Made by a program: the position numbers and the translations under genes
The notes under the pieces: model-generated
What the model saw: only the letters and a program-made list of their open reading frames with translations
Database searches by the model: none
What the model was told of the DNA's origin: nothing
Shown: positions 12,101 through 21,085 of the stretch, piece after piece
Layout: each line of letters begins with the position of its first letter
Position numbering within the stretch: position 1 is the stretch's first letter
Assembly (NCBI GenBank): GCA_947311845.1
Contig: CAMZMU010000089.1
Location: forward strand, 21,632,438-21,696,437
DNA length: 64,000 nt
Source of the DNA: Poa pratensis
Lineage: Eukaryota; Streptophyta; Magnoliopsida; Poales; Poaceae
Reading direction: 5' to 3'

Positions 12101-15100
12101 TGGAATCGGATTCAAGGTAAACATTATCATCAGATTGCCTCTATGCCTTTCTTATATTGTCCTCAGTACTTTTAATTTTTTTTGACCCTGGTATTTTGGA
12201 AAGAGGGAACATGATTCCCATGATCTCTGTATGAATGATCTTTAAACTTTTTTGATCTCTTACTTCCCAGCTGCCTTCATATGTCGTATTGTTATGATTT
12301 GTCTGATTTAAATTAGATGTACTTTTTTTTGACCCTGGTACTTTGGAAAGAGCGAACATGATTCCCATGATCTCTGTATGAAGGATCTTTAATCTCTTAC
12401 TTCCAAGCTGCCTTCATATGTTATATTGTTATGATTTGTCTGATTTGAATTAAATCTGTGCCTGAAACATGCCAGAATGCCATAATGGTAGCCTATCTTC
12501 GTAGTTATCCCCATCCAATATACACTACTTAGATGTGTAGGGCTGTTAGTAAATGAAGAATTGTTTGTGTGTTATTCAATATTCATATACTTATACTACC
12601 AGTGCTATAATCACTCATTAGTATTGTACTCCCTCCGTTTCTAAATATAACATGTTTTAGCTATTTCACACGTTGACTAGATGCGGGCTGAAATGATTGA
12701 ACAAATACACTAAAACATGTCTAGATACATGTGAATCTGGAAAATGGCTAAAACATATTATATTTAAAAACGGAGGAAGTAGATGTTACTGTGCAATGCT
12801 AATGCTATTCTCCAGATGGCTTCAATTTCAACCGTTTCTGTTCTGCAAGCTAGTATAATTGAAGCTTTTTAGTGGCAAGCAATGCGACAAATAACTAATA
12901 ATTTGGTCACTTAAAAGTTTCGTGTTTGCACTGATAGGAATTGTCATACAGAAATCATGGCATTGCTCTCTACGATCTTTTATCCCTCGATTTTAGGAGT
13001 CAAACTATATCTTTCTGCCTTTGCTTGTGCTCTAAAGAGCTCATTTGATTTCTCTTATTAGTGCTATAAGCATGTATGCTGTCTTGTTCAACCTAATTTG
13101 TGTATGAAAGTGTTGTAAGTTATTACTGTCAACTTTACTGTTTTCTCCGGTGCTATTTTGTAGACTGGTGCTATGAAACTTGGGAAAGATGCCGTTGTGC
13201 TTACCCAAACTTCGACTTCCAGATCAGTGTCCTTTCTGTCTCAGTCTTTTAATGAAAATAAAGAAGTAAGCATGGTTCTACTTACTGCATTCATTCTTCG
13301 TCTGTTGGCTTGTTAATTCTATAATAGTTTGATTTGCTACAGAATCTTGAGATCCCTGTGGTGACGTATCACAAAGAAGGGCAATACATGGAAGTTGATT
13401 TGAGGGTCCAGTCTGAAGCTACTGCTAAATATAATCTGAATGCTATCAAGGAATTCTCTCCCTTTAATGAGTATTTCATTGGAGAAAAGCTAGGTTTATT
13501 TGGTGAACACGGTACTGGAACACAAGTTTACATATGGAATTTAGATAGATGGGGTCAAGATTACACCTTGGACTGGAACTCAGGAAGGACTGACGAAAAT
13601 CCCATAGACCATGGCCGTGGAGACATATTAATCCGTTCAAGAAGAGTCAGATCGCGCCCAGGGCAAACAAGTACCAAGGTACACTTTATAATTTCACGTC
13701 ACCATTTCATATGTTACTTTTCCTTTCGAGTGAAGAGGTAACTTTCTAGTTTCATTAGAGCAACTGGAAAGATAAATAATTGATGTATGAGATCTTATTC
13801 CCTGAAAGTTGATATATGAGAGCTTGATGAGCCACGCCATAGCCTTCACATGTTTAGTACTCTGAATGTCATGCATGGATTTGTGATTTGGAACTTAGCC
13901 TTCTTAGTTTTGTGTTTCTAGTTTTTCTGTCGCCTGCACTTTGCTTTATGTGAATGCTAAAAACATGGCCTGGATTTGCTGATTGATTAATCATATTCTA
14001 TAGGTGCCATTGGACTACTCACTTCAAGCCTATCTAGAAGTTATGTTCAGGAATCCTCGGATGAAAATCACTGTCCAGGGGTCTCAGGTAAATAATACTC
14101 GGAGTATTTGTTTATGTTGTTGTGAAACAATATATTCTTATTTAAATCATATGGTTTTATTCGTAGGTCAAAGCCCGCCCTTTGGACAAGACCCTTAACA
14201 AGACTTCTGTGATATCTGATGTGATTATGGGAAAGACCATTCAGTTGACTCTGGGAAGGAGCACTGTGGAATTTGACAGAACGAATTGTGGAGTTTTCTT
14301 GTATTGGCATGGGCGCCTGATAGAGGTGGGATTAACTGTAATTTTATATTTAATTGTTTTAACCAATTTTATATTTGGTCGTTGCACACACACACAGTGA
14401 GAAGAATGAGTTAGTCCTGCTCATCCCTCATCCAAAAGTTATTGTCAAGGTCAATATTTGGTACATTCTAGAACTGCAACTAGAGATTTGGAGTACAGAA
14501 AATATGTTCTCTTCCAGTTTCTTGCTAGAGGTCGGTTGGAACTTGTGATTTCTGGCCCATCTGTGTGGAGCCCTGTAAACTGTTTAATGTATTTTTCAAT
14601 TTGATTTAGTTGTACATTACAAACATTTTTGTTTGTTTGTTGCCGCAAGCTGTTTGCACACTTTGACATGCTTCTGTACTGCCTCCATACTTTTAGTGTG
14701 GATATTCTTACCATGTGCTTGCTTTTCTAACTTCTTATTTTGTGTTCTCTTCTCAGTCTTACAAACGAGTTGGGGGTCAAAAGCATAATGCTGACACAGG
14801 ACGTGGTGTGATAGGAGTTGCAGATATTACAGAACTCATTGTATGACTCATAATATCTTGACTGCGGATGGTCTTCAGTTTCCTGTGTGCTTGAATAAAC
14901 TTCATATGTTTTGCAGGATGATGAAGATGGCAATTCATGGGTCTCAACAGCAAACAAGGGTTTCAAGATTGTGAAAAGTATGCCACCTTGGAGGAGTGGC
15001 TTGATAGGAAAATGGATGAATATTGGGATACAAACTTTGAAAGTATAGAATTGGTATGATGCCGATTTAGTTTATATTTTAAAATATCTTGCTCGTCACA

Positions 15101-16454
15101 CTTATCTGGCATCCATCAACTGATTTATAAAATCTCTTTGCATTGGACTTAGCAAGATACAAGTAGATGAAACCACTACAATGTTACAACTTCTGATCGT
15201 GCATTTATTGAGAAAGACTATTTTCTATATTATTTTCCATTTGTTTGATAAACCAAAACAAAGGTTACCATACATAACTTTACATGTATATAATCAATCG
15301 TGCTGTAAGGGATGCTACAGTGGTGCTAGGAATCAGGGTTGCTCTCCAATACTTGTTTCTGTTTAGCGACCAGAAGCCAAATGTTTATATTATGCAAGAA
15401 TAATTTGTTGTTTTACCTTTCATTTTCTCCCATATTATTCTGAAAAAAATGTTAAATGATTTTTTATGCATTATTGACTCCAGCTTACCTTTCATACAGG
15501 AAAAAGGAGATGAGCACTGCAAGCCTGATCATGAATGGGTTCAGTGTTGTGGCTGTCGTAAATGGAGAGTGTTGCCTGCCGGATTCAACTCAGGGGCCCT
15601 ACCAGAGGATTGGTTCGTATCAGACAGTGTGCTAGAGTACTCATATATGACTGATAGTTTCTTTACAGACAGTGTTCTAGACTTGTCCACATTACTGGTT
15701 TCTCAGCTTCTCACTAGATGATTGTTTGTTCTGCATTGAATTTTGTATTCATCAGCTATTTGTCTTGAATATTTTGTATCATCACAAATGTAGGGGTTCA
15801 ACAGTAACTTCGTATTTTGGTTATGTGAAGTTTATATATTCGATAGCCTCTTTCCTTCCATTCTTTCGAGAGGTCTGAAGTTTAACTCTGAAATTTCAGG
15901 TTTTGCTTGATGCCACCCTTCAATGGGAGATGTACGACTCCAGAGCAACAAATGGGCCGTGGCATTATAACCATCGGCGAGAAAAGATCAGGTTATGATG
16001 GTCATAATAGTATTGCCCAGCAGGCATTGACAGCTAAGGTTGATACAAACAAAATAAGGTCTGATGATGAAGAGGTTGAGAGATTCAGTGAAGATGAAGA
16101 TGTGAAGGTAACATAAATCCAAAGATTATATATGTATGTCGTGTTTTATGAAGGTCAATTCATGACTAATAGATGACTTTTGTTGTCTGCCCAGAATGTC
16201 GAGTTAATCCACACGGTCAACAAGCGAAAATATTCTTCTGGTGGAAAGAACAACATCGAAGGTATGCAACATGTGTAGTAGCAAGAATAACGGAAACCCC
16301 ACCATCTTTTTCTTGACTTATATGGAGTCATGAACTAACATTGTGCTTACCAGATGATGATTCTGAGGGTAATTGGTCTCAAACCGAGTCTGCTACTCGC
16401 CCCTCTATTTTGAAGAGGATACGGAGAGGCGCTAGGAGGAGTTGTAAGCAGTGA
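6157..16454 (+). CDS. MORC-family GHKL ATPase with CW-type zinc finger; one exon frameshifted
   Basis: Exons: 6157-6159 (ATG directly before a GTAATG donor, inferred), 8002-8065, 8905-8977, 9913-10063, 10479-10611, 11072-11354, 11933-12116, 13164-13265, 13343-13678, 14004-14087, 14167-14325, 14757-14840, 14917-15053, 15500-15612, 15900-16107, 16195-16261, 16354-16454. Nuclear MORC ATPases compact chromatin in silencing. The GHKL ATP site is clear: ELVDNSRDA (N-box), DDGCGM and GRFGIGFK. The CW finger WVQCCGCRKWRVLP is in exon 14. The N-terminal RAGVVGYGSMTFHILP block resembles the end of a SPOC fold (inference). Exon 13 is 137 nt between phase-0 introns, one base short; the frame breaks at 14941-14943 and meets TAG near 15046, losing the CW finger. 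With that base the CDS would be about 760 codons. Confidence 0.85.
6728..7795 (+). repeat. ~537-bp tandem duplication in MORC intron 1
   Basis: Two imperfect direct copies, about 6728-7258 and 7265-7795. Shared landmarks such as GCATGAGCAG (6801 and 7338) and the ACAAGGAATA block are offset by about 537 bases. Scattered substitutions and small indels show the duplication is not very recent. No coding sequence lies within it. Confidence 0.85.
8632..8755. mobile_element. Stowaway-like MITE (Tc1/mariner type)
   Basis: Inverted repeat starting CTCCCTCCGTTCACAAAAG and ending with its complement, bordered by TA on both sides. The arms pair almost throughout. It lies in MORC intron 2 and has no coding capacity. 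Confidence 0.92.
10879..11005. mobile_element. Stowaway-like MITE
   Basis: Begins TA-CTCCCTCCGATCCATATTA and ends with a complementary TAATATGGATCGGAGG-TTGTA, slightly decayed at the right terminus. It lies in MORC intron 5, just upstream of exon 6. Confidence 0.88.
11560..11686. mobile_element. Stowaway-like MITE
   Basis: TA-bordered hairpin beginning CTCCCTCCGTTCCAAATTA, closed by TAATTTGAAACGGAGGGAG. It lies in MORC intron 6. Confidence 0.92.
12175..12457 (+). repeat. 147-bp direct duplication in MORC intron 7
   Basis: Two adjacent copies start GACCCTGGTA at 12184 and 12331, both containing ACATGATTCCCATGATCTC. They differ by a few substitutions and a short deletion in the second copy. 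Confidence 0.88.
12627..12781. mobile_element. Stowaway-like MITE
   Basis: TA-bordered element starting CTCCCTCCGTTTCTAAATA, with complementary 3' arm TATTTAAAAACGGAGGAAG. Longer than its neighbours (155 bp) and a different subfamily. It lies in MORC intron 7. Confidence 0.9.
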
Positions 16455-16690
16455 CGTGAATCCAAGTACATGGTAATTGGCATTTGATTTTGTAACCGAG
16501 GGCCTTAAAAACATTAGCTATTTCACTTGTGTTCTTTTTCTCTAGTTTTTTTTGCTCTGATTAATTTTCTTTTCTCCAGGACTTGTGGGCTGTTCCTGAG
16601 GCGCTGCGGCACTTAGATCCAGATCCTTCAGTTCAAGCAAACAAAAAGCATCAAGGAAATTGGATGAATCCCTTTTGTGTATATAGCTTT
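16455..16690 (+). other. MORC 3' UTR with a probable UTR intron
   Basis: After the TGA at 16452-16454 the sequence continues to a possible donor GTAATT near 16471 and an acceptor TTCTCCAG ending at 16580, followed by untranslated sequence. The segmental duplication shared with 28.2 kb begins inside this UTR at about 16676. Confidence 0.5.
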
Positions 16691-17648
16691 TGAGCTAGTG
16701 TAATGTGTATACAGCGAGTCCGCCAAACTGGTCCAAGTAGGATCGATTCCTCAGTACCAAAACAAGCAACTGTCGTACGCCCTTTGCCCTTTAGTTGGAG
16801 GAAAGTTCTTCACTGCACCTGTCTGTGTTCTATCATTGCACGTGCTTAACATCGTGTTTATTTGCCATTTCATACTTATATACAGTAGTCATTCGGCCAA
16901 GTAAGATTGCATGCACAGAACCACTGGTGAGGTAGTGCCCCAGTAAACTTTGAGAACCTGGAAGTGAAGTTCTATAACTATACTAGACATGGTGAGCAGA
17001 GTGAAGCAACATTAACATTCTTGGGTAAGCGTCCTTGGGTTACAACGCTGAAACCCCACATTGAAGTTAACCCCCTGTAATTCTAATCACAACTATGGAC
17101 TTGCTGCACTTTTCACCTATTGTACGAACTGTTTGCCTGAAAATGTTTGAGCAAACATCCAATCTGAAGGTGCAACATTGTACATTGTGACCGTCCTCCC
17201 CTTTCCTCCAGTGACCTCGAATGACAGTGGCTGGCCTCGGAGGTCGGCGTCGCACTGCCAGTTCTGTCCCCAGTTTCTCCCCATCGGTATCCACCCGGTC
17301 TTTGATCCTTTCACTTTCACGGCGTCGACCTCACCGTCTGCTGCCACATTGGTGATGAGTACCTGAAGGAAGTTGGCACCGCCGGTGATTGTAAACCGTA
17401 TTCCGCCGGCTCTGTCACAGCTCACCCTGCACAATCATCGTTAATGACTTGTCACAAATGGGATAACTGCTTGATTTAACCATGGTGGTGATTTACTACT
17501 CTTGCACCAGTTGAGACACACTCATAGCATTTGTCTGAAACTGTGGAAGTACTCATGATTAGCACAGTGAGATTTTAAAAGAAAAAAGTGTCACCGGTTA
17601 AAGCTGTTTTTTTTCTCTACACCCTCTCAACCCTGAAACTTTCTACCC

Positions 17649-17777
17649 AGTAGCCCACAATATTTTCACGAAAGCGCAAAAGCTTTGCGTTTCCATGCAT
17701 TGATAGAAAAGAATATATTTACATGCTCAAGAAAGAGCATACACCCCCATACAACACAACCCAGAGTAGCCCACAAT
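17649..17777 (-). mobile_element. short retroposon (103 bp) with 13-bp target duplication
   Basis: AGTAGCCCACAAT occurs at 17649-17661 and 17765-17777, flanking a 103-bp insert (17662-17764). The paralogous intron near 29.6 kb has this site once and no insert. In antisense the insert ends CTTTCGTGAAAAT, like the A-rich 3' end of grass LINE or SINE families. It is probably a strongly 5'-truncated LINE. Confidence 0.85.
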
Positions 17778-17986
17778 ACAAAGTGGCTTGAAACGTGTTC
17801 CCCAGTCTACGATCCATTTCTAATCATAAAACATCATTCTGAACTTTTGCAAAAGCAGGCTAAAATAATGCACCGGATGCACAACTCAATGATGATAGTG
17901 CCATACTTTTGCACATATTCACACACTGGCCTATCTACATGATCAATGATATGCTAAAGGGTAAAGGGTACCAAATTTGCAGTACT

Positions 17987-18777
17987 GAGTGGTTAAGGAA
18001 CAGGAAACACACCCACATATTTCTGGAACCCTCTCCCCTTCTACAGTTCCCAGAGGCGAACGCGGAGGCGAACTCTTCGATCCCCAGCGGCCGCCGGCGT
18101 ATCTAGGGATTTCTCACCCTCCGCCGGCCGCTCCGGCGGCGGGAGGGTGGGAAATCCCTGGATCTGCGCTCCGGCGAGGTAGAAAGGGAGCTTTGGGGCG
18201 GCGCTGGCGTGGAGGGGTCGCCGGCGACGTCGTTTTGGTGCTCTGCGGCTCCCCCGACCCGGCGTCGTCTTCGGCGGCGCGGCCGAGCTGCGGGTGAGTC
18301 ACCCTCCTTCCGTTGCTTTCTCTGGCGGCGACGGCGGGATCGTGGCGTGTGTATAGCCGGCGGGTGGAGTTTCAAGACGGTGGAGGTGCGGGAGGGTGGC
18401 GTGCAGGTGGAGGATCCGAGGCGCAGGCCTCAGATCTGGAGCAGATCATGCTTGGGGAGGCTCCCCGGCCGATGTTGCTTGGCTGCTTTCAAATCCAGTT
18501 CCACGGGGCTGGTGGCTACTGCGGCTCGTCAACGCCCTTGGGCTAGGAGCTCTTCTGCTCCCGCGGCGGGTGGTTCTGGTGGCTGCCTTCTTCGGCGTCT
18601 TCGACGGTGGAGGAGCAGTGTGCTGGGCATCCTGGAGGTTGAAGACGGAGAAGACCTTCGCTGTTCTTGTTTTCTGCTCGTTTCTTTCCTTGCTTGTATT
18701 CCGATCTGTAAGGCTCCCTTTTTCGTATGAATATAAGTATGAAAAATTCAAAAAAAAAAAAGAGTGGTTAAGGAACA
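17987..18777 (+). mobile_element. poly-A retroposon (759 bp) with 16-bp target duplication
   Basis: GAGTGGTTAAGGAACA is present at 17987-18002 and 18762-18777. Between them lies a GC-rich 759-bp insert (18003-18761) ending in an A tract. Long target duplication plus terminal poly-A is the signature of LINE-type target-primed reverse transcription. No reverse-transcriptase motif is visible, so it is a non-autonomous retroposon or a retrocopied transcript. The paralogous intron 2 lacks it. Confidence 0.88.
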
Positions 18778-19147
18778 TGTCAAAATTCCAACTCTCATTA
18801 CCTCCGAAACTGCACCTGGACAATGTCAGCCTTGGCCTTGGCCACCCGGAGGAAGGCAGCCTCGGTCATCTCGAGGTGCTCCTTGGGGAAGTTGCACCAG
18901 CCACCGAAGTCGTCGGCCAGGCCGAAGTTGGGCGGGCAGAAGTCGGGTCGCCGGCCGTCACGACGACGGTCGGGCTGCCCCTGAGGCACCAGAGGATGTT
19001 GTTGACGCACCGGAGCTCGTAGCAGCCGCCGCAGGCGCTGCCCCTCCCGAACAGCGCGCCACTCGGGCCGGCCGTGTACCTCCCGTATCTGAATATTTCC
19101 AAGTCCCCATACCCGCAAGCGCCACCACCTTTGGAGTTTCAGACAAC

Positions 19148-19559
19148 ACGCGCCGTTCTTGACCACCCAGAGAGATCCCTAAAATACACATACGGAGTAA
19201 TACGTACGGAGTGATCTCCAAGCCTCTAAAATACCCATCCTATTGTCTGTGCGGCCATTCGTGCTCTAACAACGACGAAATCGTCCTCAACCCGAATCAC
19301 GACCTCCACCATTTCTTCAAATACGGACGCCAAAGTCCTTCTGGCTATCTCCTCTTTAACGCGTTGCAATCTCCTTACGACGTCCGTCCAACTCACCAAG
19401 TTTCATTTTCTTCCTTGCCTTGTCTGCAGAGAACGCGAATGACATTCGGTTCACGCCACCGTCGGCACCCGCTACTTCATGTCCCCGTAGACCTTGCCAA
19501 GAACCTACGCCGTGTCCAGTAACTTCGCCTTGATCGTGTTAGTCGCCTTGTAAAAGTAA
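19148..19559. other. intergenic, nothing recognised
   Basis: Sequence of mixed composition between the duplication breakpoint and the P450 relic. No splice-supported gene, terminal repeat or family was recognised. Confidence 0.4.
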
Positions 19560-20875
19560 TTAACCTGTGACACCCGGATTTGACCAATTCGTCACCGTCT
19601 TGCTCCGCTCCGGTAGGTCGTCGCCGCATCATCGATCTCCTGCGCCGCCCAGTAGGAATCCTCCTCATCTGGTGCCTCACGATTCCGAGTTCCTCCTGAA
19701 GCCTCCGGTGCTTCCCCCCAGCCCGAGCGTCCCCGAGCCGAGCTTTCCGCGTCGATCGGCTCCCCTGTCCAGTCTGCAGGTACACCAGGGGTTTCGTCTC
19801 CTCCGGCTCGAAGACCGTCATCATGGCGCCGCTCGCCTTGCCCTCGCCCTCGCGCGCGGCGACGATGGGCGCCAGCTCTCTCCTGATGTTCGACACCACG
19901 CGCGGGTGCTTCGTCAGGTTGTACAGGAGCCATGCCAGCGCCGTGCTCACCGTGTCGCGCCCGGCGACCATGTAGTTGATGAGCGTCGCGTAGAGGAACC
20001 CGTTGGGCTCCCCGTCGTCGCCGACGTACTCCGGGTCGTCGACGTAAGAGGAGACTATGTCCACCTGCTGCTGCGCTTCGTCAGCGGCGTCGACTCTCCT
20101 CCTTTTCTGATCGAGCATCTCCGTGACGAACCGGCGTAGCACCGGCTGTGCCGCGGCGAGCTTCCTCTCGGGCCCGATCCTGAGACGCCTCATCAGCTTC
20201 CAGCAAGACACCGGTGTGCCGGAAGAATCCGACCTCCATGATGGCGTCGATGGCGTTCGGGACGTCCATGGGCGGCATGTCCGTTGACAGAAGGCCGGGG
20301 TCCACCCCGAAGACCGGCGTGGCCGTGACGTCGAACGCGAACCAGGTGAGCAGCTCCTGCAGGTCGAACGGTGCCCGCGTGCTCGCCGCGCGCGCCAGCG
20401 CCGGCATGAGCCCCCTCTCCACCTTGTCGCGGCAGGACCCGGCCATGAACGCCAGAAGTTGCGGGCTGGCCATGATGTGCTGCACCCTCGCGCGCTGGCG
20501 GCGCCATGAGTCGCCGTCGGCGTTGAAAAAGCTGCCTCCCATGGCGTCGAAGAAGGAGGCGAACTCCTCGCCCTTGGGGTAGTTGGGGAAGTTGGAGACG
20601 AAGATGTGGCGCACGTTGGCCGGGTGGCAGGTGCAGAAGAACCGCATGCTGGGCGTCACCGCCGGGCCGCGCACCTCGTAGCTGTGTCCCGGCCCGGAGG
20701 CGGCAAAGAGCGCCGTGGCGTAGCCGTGGAAGTCGTGGATGTTGGAGAGGAGGGACGGGAGCATGCCCACCACCGGCCAGTCCGTGGGGAGCGCCCCTTT
20801 GGTCTTCCAACTCCTGGATTTGTACATGAAGAGGAGAAGCAGGGGAAGCGAGGCGACGAGGAAAGCGAACGCCAT
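19560..20875 (-). pseudogene. cytochrome P450 pseudogene, CYP86-clan, CYP96-like
   Basis: Starts at the ATG at 20873-20875 with a hydrophobic anchor (FLVASLPLLLLFMYKS), then the PTDWPVVGMLPSLL proline region and NADGDSWRRQRARVQH (C helix). The frame breaks near 20205-20212, where reading resumes at CWKLMRRLRIGPERKL, then reaches the I-helix oxygen-binding motif AGRDTVSTALAWLL and ETKPLVYLQ (near 19775). After that homology decays: the ExxR K-helix and the heme-binding cysteine loop are not found, leaving roughly 370 of about 500 residues. Relatives hydroxylate fatty acids, alkanes or other lipids at the ER. Without a heme ligand this copy cannot be an enzyme. CYP96-like placement is by memory of the family pattern. 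Confidence 0.85.
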
Positions 20876-20969
20876 TGTTGCTGACCGAGACTAGCTAGCG
20901 AGCTCTTTTTTGCGATACTGATGCTAGCTGCGTGGGAGATGATTCATGGAAGGAGAAGTGAGAGAGAAG

Positions 20970-20977
20970 CTATATAT
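20970..20977 (-). promoter_or_regulatory. probable TATA box of the P450 relic
   Basis: Antisense TATATAG about 95 bp upstream of the start codon at 20875, a normal distance for a short 5' UTR. The P450 seems to have kept its promoter while losing its 3' half. Confidence 0.5.
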
Positions 20978-21085
20978 CTAGTTGTAATCAGGTGGGCGAG
21001 AGAGAGATGTGTCCTGCCCACCTGCGTCCGTTGTAATTAGTTGAAACCATGCATGGGTAGTCCACATGGTAAAGCCCCGGGCTAC

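Larger units (their letters stand above)
17117..19128 (-). pseudogene. alpha-expansin pseudogene, copy 1 (exon 1 missing)
   Basis: Exon 2 is 18802-19128 and exon 3 17117-17426. Alpha-expansins are secreted wall-loosening proteins with a double-psi beta-barrel domain and a C-terminal pollen-allergen-like domain. Exon 2 encodes the barrel ([28 protein letters not shown]). Exon 3, 310 nt and open, encodes the wall-binding half ([19 protein letters not shown]). Signal-peptide exon 1 is absent because homology with the other copy stops in intron 1. Exon 2 is 327 nt instead of the expected 322: a net 5-base insertion near 18945-18960 breaks the frame after SPTVVVTA. Intron 2 is swollen to 1375 bp by two retroposons. 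Clearly dead. Confidence 0.92.
16676..19147. repeat. segmental duplication, copy 1 (expansin locus)
   Basis: Aligns with 28231-30165. Left homology starts in the MORC 3' UTR (shared GCTTTTGAGCTAGTG). Right homology ends after the shared AGAGTTTCAGACAAC (copy 1: 19133-19147). After removing insertions private to each copy, both are about 1.55 kb. The shared block covers expansin exons 2 and 3, intron 2 and 3' flank. Confidence 0.9.

Noticed and set aside
18103..18730. Open frames within the 759-bp insert as a gene
   Set aside because: The segment is a retroposon bounded by a 16-bp target duplication and poly-A; the frames are GC-driven and lack domains.
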